From NCBI GenBank assembly GCA_034717495.1, contig JAYELL010000001.1:221081-285080 (forward strand): a stretch of 64,000 nucleotides of DNA. Reading direction: 5' to 3'. Source of the DNA: Chloroflexota bacterium. Lineage in GTDB: Bacteria > Chloroflexota > Anaerolineae > JAAEKA01. Below the pieces are notes generated by a model. That model did no database searches. It saw nothing but the letters and a program-made list of their open reading frames with translations, and was not told the DNA's origin. The translations under genes and the position numbers were made by a program. Below are positions 27,271 to 35,486 of the stretch, piece after piece (position 1 is the stretch's first letter; every line of letters starts with the position of its first letter).

Positions 27271-30210
27271 CTACGCTCTCTTATGCCACTCCTTCCGTGC
27301 CCACAGGATCGCCAGCGGCAAGAGGCAACCGATGGTCGTCACCACTGCCGCACCCCAGGGACGCCACTCCCGTTGCATCCAGTTTGCTCCTGGCAGCATA
27401 CCCAGGCCATACAAGGAAAACCCGATCAAACCGCCGATAGTTGCAATCAACAGGTTCCGTACGGTCTGCTCGGGGATTTCGGCCGTCATCCGATAGAAGA
27501 GCAAGCCCACCACAGCTACCGCGATGATGGCAATCAGTGACATACCGAACGATCCCGGGTTGACCCGTCTGGGCGGCAAGGGTAAGACCGGCGTCGGAGC
27601 TGGAGTCACGGTTGGGGTGGCGCTGGGTTCTTTGGTCGGTGTCGGTGTCGTGCTGGGGCTTGGCGTGACCGTTGGAACGGGAGATGGCGTGGCAGTGGCC
27701 GTGGCAATGGCCACCTGGGCCTCTCCTTCGGCTTCGTCCACGATGTTAAGGATCAAACTGAGGGATCCCTGTGCGTCGCCGGCACGGGCTCGCACCTCGA
27801 AGTCGCCGGCCCGTTCAAGGACGACAGAGGTCTCCGCGAATCCGTCAACGGTGCCACTTTCACCCAGAGGCAGTTCGAATTGGTCACCACGTTGCTGCAG
27901 CCGGAACACCACCGTTGTGTTGTCTGGCACCAGCCGCCCATTGAAGTCCAGGATGGGGCCCGCAAGTACCCGCAAGGTGTCATCAACCTGGGCCGTGAAA
28001 GTGTTGCTGCCCATCCGCACCCGGACATCCGGGACCTGGAGCGGAATAGACTGGGCAGGATCCGGTTTGAGTTTTTCGGCGATGACATAATTGATTCCAC
28101 TGATGTCGACCGGGGAGGAACCTGTGGGAGAAAATTCTCTGAACAAAGCTCGAATTGATGCTTCCAGGAATGGCTCAGTCTTTCCGAAGGCTGCAAAGTA
28201 AGCCGTGAGCTTGGAGATGTCAGTGGCATCCAGGAAGAATGGGGCGTTATAGCTCATCGCTATGACCCGTTTGCGCTCCCGACTCACTGGCCGCTGGTCA
28301 AGGAACTGTCTGAGTGCACCCGAGGAAGGGACGTTTGGATCCTCGTCCAACATCGCAAAGACCAACCAGTCAGCAGCATCGATGAGTGCCTCGATTTCCT
28401 GGGAGGCCGCTTCGCTGGAACTGCCTTCGAGAAAGGCATTCAACTGGACAAAGCTAAGGCTTTCCACATTCTCCGGTTGCACCTGGCCGCTGCCCTGAGG
28501 ACCATATTGGCGCAAAATGATCTCCTCCAGGGCGCCAGGCTGGATGAGTGGAAACGAGGGGCAATCTTGCCCGTCCTGACACTCCTGGACCTCTCTTGCA
28601 TCTGTGAATATCAGGATCTTTTCGTCGGAACCGGGTCCGGTAGGCATTCGCTGGGCCAGCTCAGCCGAGCTGGGGCTGAGCAGCGTGACCGCATCCCTGG
28701 CTACCTGGGCAATGGTCGCTTCCGAGGTCGTCTCCCGGACCGCGATCTCGGTGCCATCGACCAGTGCGCTTCGCAGGTCGAGCTCTGGATAGAGCCTGGC
28801 CTTCATGTTCAGGATACGAGCCACCGCAGCATCGACGCGGCGCTGAAAATCGGCGTCGCTCGTGTATTTGTCTCGAAAAAACTCGATCGTCTCCTCGATA
28901 TTGGCCAACTCATCCTGCCAATCGTCGGTCAGCGAAAACCGGGAAAGAAGCAGCAGATCGTTTCCTGCCAGCAGGGCTTCCTGGGCAATCTGTTTTGTGG
29001 GAAAACTTTGCAGCGTCGGATCGTAGTATTTGCGGATAGCAGGAGCGCCCAGCGCTTCGCTCATCACCACGCCGCCCTGGTCAACGCGCCAGTCACTGAA
29101 CGGTGGACTTGCCAGGAGTTCCTGTCCGAGTTGAGGCGCCAGGCTGATGGGAGGAATGCCTTCGCTGCTGCCCTGAATAGCGGCATAACGAACGTGAGTG
29201 CTTGACAGCCCGTCGGTGGTCGTGGCGGCGTCAGAGGGGGTATCCTGCCCGTCGGCCAGAAGGGCGTCCAGCGTGCCAGGTTTGACGGCAGCAGCAAATG
29301 GGACCAATTCCACCGAGGCCAGTTCCCCGGCCGATTTCTGGATGGTCGCAACTTCATCTTCGGGAAGACGGTCGCTGCTTCCCTGGCCGGGAAAATGGTT
29401 TGCCACGGTGGCGATTCGGCCATCAGACCCTTGATGGATCCCGCCGATATAGGCCCGGGAGAGGCGACCCACCCAGTATGGACTTCCGCCAAAAGATCGC
29501 ACGCCAAGGCTTGTTTGGTCAGGCCGCGGCCGGTCGAGGATGTCCAGGGAAGGACCGGACAGAAGGTTGATTCCGATGTCAGCCAACTCTTGTCCCACGA
29601 TGCGACCAACAGTAGCCACCGCATCGGTGCTCCATGTGGCGCCAAGAGCCATGTTGCTGGGCAGAGGTGTCATGCCGCCGGTCAGCTGAGAATAGGGGAA
29701 ACCATCCCCCTCTTGTTCGATGCCAATCAAAAGCGGAAGGGTGACGCCGCGATTTGGCGGCACCGGCAGTCTGCGCACCTCACGATTTTTTGGCACAATC
29801 GCGTCCTCAGCAGGTAGATCGCCGTCGAAGGCCAGGGCTTGAAGCTGGTTGGTTAGCCGGACCAACTGGTCGGGGATGTTGGCGGGGCTGCCATCGGGCT
29901 CCAGATTGTGAAAGTTGCCGTTGTCCGACCGGAGCAGAACGCCACCGACACGGTATTGCCTGATCAACGTCGCGATATCGGCCGCGGGGGTAACCTCGTC
30001 GCCCTCGAAGGTGACGACAAAAAGCTGTCCAATTCGGTCGTCGACCGACATGGCTTCGAGAATGGGATCGACATCGATCGGTTCCTGATGGGCAGCGACA
30101 CGATCTGCGGGCAAGAATCCAGCCACGACAGCGGAAAGGAGCAGGATGCTGATAAGCCGGCTTGCCAGCCAGTTGCGACCAGAGCGCGATGGATGATGAT
30201 GGGTCATCAT
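27271..30210 (-). CDS. Membrane-anchored GH3-like protein with altered catalytic residues
   Basis: 979 aa. Start ATG 30210 gives a signal peptide (SRLISILLLSAVVAGFLPADRVAAHQ). Residues about 40-430 follow glycoside hydrolase family 3 (NagZ-type): IGQLFVVTFEG, LLIGIEQEGDGF, RSFGGSPYWVGRL. The usual K-H-F-P-G-H-G ... D-S-H reads NHFPGQGSSDRLPED, and the nucleophile motif S-D-A/D-L reads VVMSEALGA, with Glu for Asp. A C-terminal GH3 sandwich and an Ig-like beta domain (VRMGSNTFTAQVDDTLRV) follow, then a TP-rich linker (about 860-900) and three membrane helices at the end. It may bind peptidoglycan or glycans without cleaving them. No clear ribosome-binding site; codons upstream of 30210 to 30360 are not signal-peptide-like. 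Confidence 0.85.
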   Translation of the reverse strand: MMTHHHPSRSGRNWLASRLISILLLSAVVAGFLPADRVAAHQEPIDVDPILEAMSVDDRIGQLFVVTFEGDEVTPAADIATLIRQYRVGGVLLRSDNGNFHNLEPDGSPANIPDQLVRLTNQLQALAFDGDLPAEDAIVPKNREVRRLPVPPNRGVTLPLLIGIEQEGDGFPYSQLTGGMTPLPSNMALGATWSTDAVATVGRIVGQELADIGINLLSGPSLDILDRPRPDQTSLGVRSFGGSPYWVGRLSRAYIGGIHQGSDGRIATVANHFPGQGSSDRLPEDEVATIQKSAGELASVELVPFAAAVKPGTLDALLADGQDTPSDAATTTDGLSSTHVRYAAIQGSSEGIPPISLAPQLGQELLASPPFSDWRVDQGGVVMSEALGAPAIRKYYDPTLQSFPTKQIAQEALLAGNDLLLLSRFSLTDDWQDELANIEETIEFFRDKYTSDADFQRRVDAAVARILNMKARLYPELDLRSALVDGTEIAVRETTSEATIAQVARDAVTLLSPSSAELAQRMPTGPGSDEKILIFTDAREVQECQDGQDCPSFPLIQPGALEEIILRQYGPQGSGQVQPENVESLSFVQLNAFLEGSSSEAASQEIEALIDAADWLVFAMLDEDPNVPSSGALRQFLDQRPVSRERKRVIAMSYNAPFFLDATDISKLTAYFAAFGKTEPFLEASIRALFREFSPTGSSPVDISGINYVIAEKLKPDPAQSIPLQVPDVRVRMGSNTFTAQVDDTLRVLAGPILDFNGRLVPDNTTVVFRLQQRGDQFELPLGESGTVDGFAETSVVLERAGDFEVRARAGDAQGSLSLILNIVDEAEGEAQVAIATATATPSPVPTVTPSPSTTPTPTKEPSATPTVTPAPTPVLPLPPRRVNPGSFGMSLIAIIAVAVVGLLFYRMTAEIPEQTVRNLLIATIGGLIGFSLYGLGMLPGANWMQREWRPWGAAVVTTIGCLLPLAILWARKEWHKRA

Positions 30211-30345
30211 TGCTAGTATACTTGGCGGGGGAATTGTCGTCAAACTGGCAAAAACGGCTGGAATCGCGCTGGAAATCCTTATGCAACCAACTTCCAAACA
30301 CTTTGCGTATGGCTTTCTGCAAATCGGGAATCCCTGGTCTCGGCT

Positions 30346-30374
30346 TTGGACAATCAGCACGACCGATGTATAAT
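30346..30374 (+). promoter_or_regulatory. Sigma-70 promoter of uvrB
   Basis: TTGGAC (30346-30351), 17-nt spacer, perfect TATAAT (30369-30374). Predicted start near 30381, so the coding start must be at or after ATG 30391. No obvious LexA-type operator seen next to it. Confidence 0.78.
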
Positions 30375-30426
30375 AAGGCGTTGCGAACCCATGTTCTGTT
30401 TACGACCTCCCGGGAGCGATGAATCG

Positions 30427-32520
30427 GTGCCGGAATTCCAGTTAGTTTCAGAGTTCAAACCAATGGGCGACCAGCCGGAAGCGATACGCCGGTTGCTTGC
30501 CGGCATCGACGCGAACTACAAGCATCAGACCCTGCTGGGCGCAACCGGCACGGGAAAAACCTTCGTGATGGCTTCGGTAATCGAGGCGATTCAGCGACCT
30601 GCATTGATCCTGGCCCACAACAAGACGCTGGCAGCTCAGTTGTATGCCGAGTTTCGGGAGTTCTTCCCGCATAACGCAGTGGAATACTTCGTCAGCTACT
30701 ACGATTACTACCAGCCAGAGGCCTACATCCCCAGAACGGACACTTTCATCGAGAAGGATGCTAGCATCAACGACGAGATCGACCGCCTTCGTCTGGCTGC
30801 CACCGCATCCCTGTTTTCCCGCCGCGATGTGGTCATCGTAGCCTCCGTGTCGGCGATCTATGGCCTTGGCAGCCCACAGGATTATGGACGGGAGGTCGTT
30901 CATCTTGGCGTTGGGGAGACGATTCGACGAAATCTCATCCTGCGGCGACTGGTGGATATTTATTACGACCGAAACGACGTGGCGCTGCAGCGAGGAAAGT
31001 TCCGGGTCAGGGGCGATACACTGGAGATCCAGCCGGCCTATGGCCAGACCGCCTATCGGATCGAACTATGGGGTGATGAAGTCGAACGCATCAAGGAGAT
31101 CGATACCCTGACTGGCGAGGTGCTGGCCGAGCATTCAGAGATCGACATTTTCCCGGCAAAACATTTCGTGACTCCTGCCGATAAACTGGCGGAAGCTGTG
31201 GGCAAGATCGAGGATGAACTGGAGGAACGGATCGCCTGGTTCAAGGAGAACGATCTGCTTCTGGAGGCCCAACGAATCGAACAGCGTACCCGCTACGATC
31301 TGGAGATGATGCGCGAGGTGGGTTACTGCTCGGGAATCGAGAACTACAGCCAGCCTCTGAGCGGACGTCCTCCCGGGTCTCAGCCCTGGACGCTGCTTGA
31401 TTATTTTCCTGCTGATTGGCTCTGCATCGTCGATGAAAGCCACATGACCATTCCCCAGATCCGGGGCATGTTTCGCGGCGACCGGTCGCGCAAACAGGTC
31501 CTGGTCGATTTTGGATTCAGGTTGCCATCGGCGTTGGATAACCGGCCGTTGCAGTTCGACGAGTTCGAGACGATGGTAAACCAGGTGGTCTACACGAGCG
31601 CGACGCCCGGCCCTTACGAGCGCGAGGTGTCAAGTCAGGTGGTGGACCAGGTCATTCGCCCGACAGGATTGCTGGACCCTGTGGTGGAGATCAGGCCTGT
31701 TAGTGGCCAGGTTGACGATCTGGTAGGCGAGATTCGCCAGCGTCTGAGCAAAGGGCAGCGGGTTCTTGTCACTACATTGACAAAGCGCATGGCCGAGGAT
31801 TTGGCGGACTACCTGGCTGATCTGGGAATCAGGGTTCATTATCTCCACAGCGAGATCCATACGCTCGAGCGGGTGGAAATACTGCGCGACCTGCGGCTCG
31901 GCGTCTATGACGTGGTTGTCGGGATAAACCTGTTGCGAGAGGGGCTTGATCTGCCCGAGGTGAGCCTTGTCGCTATTTTGGATGCCGATAAAGAGGGTTT
32001 TCTGCGATCAGAGTCCGCTCTCATTCAGAACATGGGGCGCGCCGCTCGCCATGTCGAAGGCAAAGCGTTGCTGTATGCCGATCGCATCACCGATAGCATG
32101 CGGCGCGCTATCGAGGAAACCGACCGGCGCCGTGAAAAGCAGCGGCAATACAACGAGCAACATGGAATCGAACCGGCGAGCATCGTGAAGTCTATTCGCG
32201 ACCTGACGCAGCGGCTGCAGCTTAGCGTTGCAGAGCAGAGCGAAGACTACGAGGTTGAAGTGGGCGAGGATGGCCGCGTGGCACAGCCTCTGAACGCCCT
32301 GCCCAGGGGTGAACGGGTCAGGATTATCCGCGACCTGGAAGGGGAAATGCACCAGGCTGCTGAAGATCTTCGGTTCGAAGAAGCGGCAGCTCTCCGAGAT
32401 CAAATTATCGAACTCAAACGCAGTCTGCAGGAGGATTCCGGTCTGCCGGCCTGGAAACGGGATACTCTGGTCGAAATCGAGGAACAGGTTGATTACGCGA
32501 TCAGCCGGGATCCAGCTTAA
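30427..32520 (+). CDS. uvrB: Excinuclease ABC subunit B
   Basis: 697 aa from GTG 30427 (GGGAG about 9 nt ahead; ATG 30391 is possible but longer than the family). Walker [11 protein letters not shown], the beta-hairpin [12 protein letters not shown] that wedges into [33 protein letters not shown], helicase motifs [17 protein letters not shown] and QNMGRAARH, and the C-terminal UVR motif ([17 protein letters not shown]). UvrB verifies damage loaded by UvrA and recruits UvrC in nucleotide excision repair. The uvrA and uvrC genes are not in the window. Followed 25 bp later by the GH13 gene, perhaps in one operon. Confidence 0.97.
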   Translation: MPEFQLVSEFKPMGDQPEAIRRLLAGIDANYKHQTLLGATGTGKTFVMASVIEAIQRPALILAHNKTLAAQLYAEFREFFPHNAVEYFVSYYDYYQPEAYIPRTDTFIEKDASINDEIDRLRLAATASLFSRRDVVIVASVSAIYGLGSPQDYGREVVHLGVGETIRRNLILRRLVDIYYDRNDVALQRGKFRVRGDTLEIQPAYGQTAYRIELWGDEVERIKEIDTLTGEVLAEHSEIDIFPAKHFVTPADKLAEAVGKIEDELEERIAWFKENDLLLEAQRIEQRTRYDLEMMREVGYCSGIENYSQPLSGRPPGSQPWTLLDYFPADWLCIVDESHMTIPQIRGMFRGDRSRKQVLVDFGFRLPSALDNRPLQFDEFETMVNQVVYTSATPGPYEREVSSQVVDQVIRPTGLLDPVVEIRPVSGQVDDLVGEIRQRLSKGQRVLVTTLTKRMAEDLADYLADLGIRVHYLHSEIHTLERVEILRDLRLGVYDVVVGINLLREGLDLPEVSLVAILDADKEGFLRSESALIQNMGRAARHVEGKALLYADRITDSMRRAIEETDRRREKQRQYNEQHGIEPASIVKSIRDLTQRLQLSVAEQSEDYEVEVGEDGRVAQPLNALPRGERVRIIRDLEGEMHQAAEDLRFEEAAALRDQIIELKRSLQEDSGLPAWKRDTLVEIEEQVDYAISRDPA

Positions 32521-32545
32521 TGGGTGTGGTGAGAAAGAGTTGACA

Positions 32546-34033
32546 ATGAAATGGCCTCGCTTCCCGCTAATTTACGAAATCAACACGTGGGTGTGGCTTG
32601 ACGCGCTCAGCCGGCAGGCTGGAGAGCGTTACTCCCTGGCTGATGTGCCCCAGAGCGAGCTGGAACGCCTGGCTGGCCTGGGGCTTGATGGCATCTGGCT
32701 CATGGGTGTTTGGCAGCGAAGTCCCGCCGGGCGCCAGGTTGCCCTTCACCACCCTGGGCTGCAGGAGGAATACCACCGGGCATTGCCCGATTTTTCCGAT
32801 GAGGACGTTGTAGGATCACCTTATGCCGTTCTGGGCTATCGAGTGGATCCTGAGCTGGGTGGTGATGAGGCGCTGGCCTGCCTGCGCCAGCGGCTGTCAG
32901 ATCTGGGCCTGCGATTGATTCTGGACTTTGTGCCCAATCATGTGGCCGTCGATCACAGGTGGACCACGGATCACCCGGAGCGTCTCCTGCAAGGTGGCCC
33001 CGATAACCTGGTCCGTGAGCCCGGCAATTACTTTGAGGTATCGGCTGACGGCACGTGGCGTATCTTTGCGCATGGGCGCGATCCCTATTTCGATGGCTGG
33101 ACCGACACAGTTCAGATCGATTATCGCGTCGTCGAGGCTCGCCGTGCCATGGCAGATAGGCTGCTGGACATAGCCGATCGCTGTGATGGCGTTCGTTGTG
33201 ACATGGCAATGCTGGTCACCCATGACATCTTCCAACGCACATGGGGTGGTGAATTTCAGCCGGCGCAGGCGGAGTTCTGGCCAGCAGCCATTGCCGATCT
33301 CAAAGCCCGACGTACTGACTTCGCAACGATTGCAGAGGTCTACTGGGACATGGAGTGGGAACTTCAGCAGCAAGGCTTCGATTTCACCTATGACAAACTC
33401 CTCTATGATCGTTTGCTTGAGGGCGATGCCATGGCGGTGCGTCTGCACCTGACCGCCAGTCCAGACTACCAGCAACACCTGGCGCGCTTCATCGAAAACC
33501 ATGATGAACGCCGGGCCGCCGAAGCCTTCGGTATTCCCGCCAGCCGCGCTGCGGCGGTTCTGTCCCTTAGCCTGCCAGGCCTGCGGCTTCTTCATGAAGG
33601 CCAACTCAGCGGCAGCCGCGTGAGATTGCCTGTTCAGCTGGGGCGCCGTCCGGATGAGCCAGAGAACAGGGGACTGGAAAAGTTTTTCCAACGTCTTTTG
33701 CTGGCGCTGAGACACCCGGTATTTCAAGAGGGCGATTGGCAATTGTTGCGGCCGCTGCCGGAATGGGAGGAGAATCCAAGCCACCGTCAGGCAGTGGCGC
33801 ATTGCTGGACGTTGCAAGAGGACTATCGGTTGATCATCGTCAACCTGTCTGATCAGCCTGCTCAGTTTTTTCTGCCGGTCCCCTTTCCAGGTCTGGCCGG
33901 CAGGGATTGGCGGCTGGTGGACCTGCTCAGCGATGACCAGTATATTCGCAGCGGGGATGAAATGCTGGGACGAGGCCTCTACGTGGATTTACCAGGCTAC
34001 CGGTATCATTTCTTTGAGCTTCTGCCGGCCTGA
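32546..34033 (+). CDS. GH13 alpha-amylase-family glycosidase
   Basis: 495 aa from ATG 32546. GH13 conserved regions: LILDFVPNHVA (region I), DGVRCDMAML (nucleophile Asp), TIAEVYWDME (acid/base Glu), FIENHDERRAA (transition-state Asp). LYYEINTWVWL-like start (LIYEINTWVWLD) and the small C-terminal beta domain are as expected. No signal peptide, so it acts on intracellular alpha-glucans or oligosaccharides. Specificity unknown. It is preceded by uvrB and followed by a GalT-like gene 26 bp later; the latter link suggests sugar metabolism. Confidence 0.9.
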   Translation: MKWPRFPLIYEINTWVWLDALSRQAGERYSLADVPQSELERLAGLGLDGIWLMGVWQRSPAGRQVALHHPGLQEEYHRALPDFSDEDVVGSPYAVLGYRVDPELGGDEALACLRQRLSDLGLRLILDFVPNHVAVDHRWTTDHPERLLQGGPDNLVREPGNYFEVSADGTWRIFAHGRDPYFDGWTDTVQIDYRVVEARRAMADRLLDIADRCDGVRCDMAMLVTHDIFQRTWGGEFQPAQAEFWPAAIADLKARRTDFATIAEVYWDMEWELQQQGFDFTYDKLLYDRLLEGDAMAVRLHLTASPDYQQHLARFIENHDERRAAEAFGIPASRAAAVLSLSLPGLRLLHEGQLSGSRVRLPVQLGRRPDEPENRGLEKFFQRLLLALRHPVFQEGDWQLLRPLPEWEENPSHRQAVAHCWTLQEDYRLIIVNLSDQPAQFFLPVPFPGLAGRDWRLVDLLSDDQYIRSGDEMLGRGLYVDLPGYRYHFFELLPA

Positions 34034-34059
34034 GACGACGGGATGACGAGGGATAGCTT

Positions 34060-35064
34060 ATGTCGGAGATTCGACAGAACATGGCGACCAAACAATGGGT
34101 CATCATTGCCTCGGAACGAGCCAAGCGCCCGGAGGACTTCGCAGACTGGTCCCGGAGCCGCCCGATGGCCGATGTGCCGGTCTATGATCCGGAATGCCCG
34201 TTTTGTCCAGGCAACGAGGAAGGGCCCGAGATGGAGGTCCTGAGATTGCCTGAGGGGGAATCGGATTGGCAGCTTCGCGTGGTCAAAAACAAGTATCCAG
34301 CTCTCAATCTGGATGGGCAGCGCGTGCGCCAATTCGATGGCGTACACCGCCGGATTTCGGGTGTGGGTTACCACGAAGTTGTCATCGAGACCAGAGAACA
34401 CAATACATCGCTGGCAACTCAGACCATCGAAGAGGTGAGCCGGACATTCCAGGCATTCCAGATGCGTGGAAAAGAGATCGCGCTGGATGATCGCATCGAG
34501 CACATTATCTACTTTCGAAACCATGGCCCTCATGCCGGCACCTCGCTGGTGCATCCCCATAGCCAGATCATCGGACTTCCTGTCGTGCCATTCAATGTGC
34601 GCTCACGAATGGAAGAGGCCCAGCGCTATTTCGATGATACGGGCATTTGCGTCTACTGTGCCATGCTCAAGGATGAGGTAAAGAGCGGCCAACGGGTCGT
34701 TGTGGAAAACGAGGATTACGTGGCGTTTTTGCCCTATGCAGCCCTCTCCCCATTTCACATCTGGATCTTGCCAAAAGAGCATCAGTTCAGTTACCTGATG
34801 GTCTCACCGCGAGCGATTGATACGCTGGCCGAAATTACGCGGGATGTGCTTGGCCGGCTCTACGTTGGACTGAACGATCCCGATTACAACATCGTGTTGC
34901 GGTCCGCGCCTGCCAAAGTCTGGTATGCGGACTACCTTCACTGGTATCTCTCCCTGATTCCTCGTGTTACGCAGTCTGCTGGCTTTGAATTGGGCAGCGG
35001 CATGTTTATCAATACAGCTCTGCCCGAGGACAGTGCCGAATTCCTCCGATCGGTAAAAACCTGA
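34060..35064 (+). CDS. galT: Galactose-1-phosphate uridylyltransferase-like protein
   Basis: 334 aa. CPFCPGNEE holds the zinc Cys pair; the active site reads SLVHPHSQIIGLP, with the HxH and Gln of the GalT/HIT superfamily (HPHSQ where E. coli has HPHGQ). The second half-domain has YVAFLPYAALSPFHIWILPKEHQ. The enzyme swaps UMP between UDP-glucose and hexose-1-phosphate. Residues WVIIASERAKRPEDF are the usual GalT start. Because this shorter GalT class is known also with other sugar- or nucleotide phosphorylase-like roles, the substrate is not certain. Likely co-transcribed with the GH13 gene. Confidence 0.85.
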   Translation: MSEIRQNMATKQWVIIASERAKRPEDFADWSRSRPMADVPVYDPECPFCPGNEEGPEMEVLRLPEGESDWQLRVVKNKYPALNLDGQRVRQFDGVHRRISGVGYHEVVIETREHNTSLATQTIEEVSRTFQAFQMRGKEIALDDRIEHIIYFRNHGPHAGTSLVHPHSQIIGLPVVPFNVRSRMEEAQRYFDDTGICVYCAMLKDEVKSGQRVVVENEDYVAFLPYAALSPFHIWILPKEHQFSYLMVSPRAIDTLAEITRDVLGRLYVGLNDPDYNIVLRSAPAKVWYADYLHWYLSLIPRVTQSAGFELGSGMFINTALPEDSAEFLRSVKT

Positions 35065-35106
35065 TCCTTCAACCGGCATTTTTCTCTGGCGCGCTGGCCG
35101 AAAGTA

Positions 35107-35115
35107 TGTTATAAT
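35107..35115 (+). promoter_or_regulatory. Extended -10 promoter of the RHH gene
   Basis: TGTTATAAT (perfect -10 at 35110-35115 with TGn extension); no good -35. It lies 41 bp ahead of the RHH gene start. Confidence 0.6.
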
Positions 35116-35156
35116 GTATACAGCATGACATTACTTCAGAGCGTTGGGGTGAAACC

Positions 35157-35333
35157 GTGAAACGAACACAGATATACCTGCCGGAAGAGTTACACGATAC
35201 GGTGCGACGTATTGCCTACGAGCAGCGGCGAAGCATGGCCGATGTTATTCGCGAGGCGGTGTCATCCTATGTGGACCGCCAGAGTGCAGATAGTGCTGGA
35301 TCAAAAGATGTTGCGGCCCGCAAGACGGCCTGA
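35157..35333 (+). CDS. Small ribbon-helix-helix (CopG/antitoxin-like) protein
   Basis: 58 aa, GTG start with GGGGT 6 nt ahead. The protein begins MKRTQIYLPEELHDTV and continues RRIAYEQRRSMADVIREAVSSY, a textbook RHH fold: one beta strand that inserts in the DNA major groove and two helices. The tail is Ser/Ala/Lys-rich. Many such proteins are antitoxins or plasmid-type repressors, but no toxin gene follows: 150 bp of non-coding DNA and then gyrA. It may repress its own extended -10 promoter or affect gyrA. Too short to appear in most automatic predictions. Confidence 0.85.
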   Translation: MKRTQIYLPEELHDTVRRIAYEQRRSMADVIREAVSSYVDRQSADSAGSKDVAARKTA

Positions 35334-35486
35334 TCATCGTTATCGCACAGCAGATCGGTGATTTTGCGTCGGAGGCGACATTACAGCGACGAGCTTGGGT
35401 GTCAAGGCAATCATGATTAAATCAGTGGCTGATGTCGCCTCGGTTATCCGGGGTGGCCGGTCGCCAGGCTTATGTGGAGCGTCGGT

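Noticed and set aside
30346-30426. Longer start of uvrB at 30346
   Set aside because: It coincides with the -35 box of the promoter; transcription starts downstream of it.
35334-35486. Toxin gene partner for the RHH protein
   Set aside because: No open frame of toxin size or type lies between the RHH gene and gyrA.
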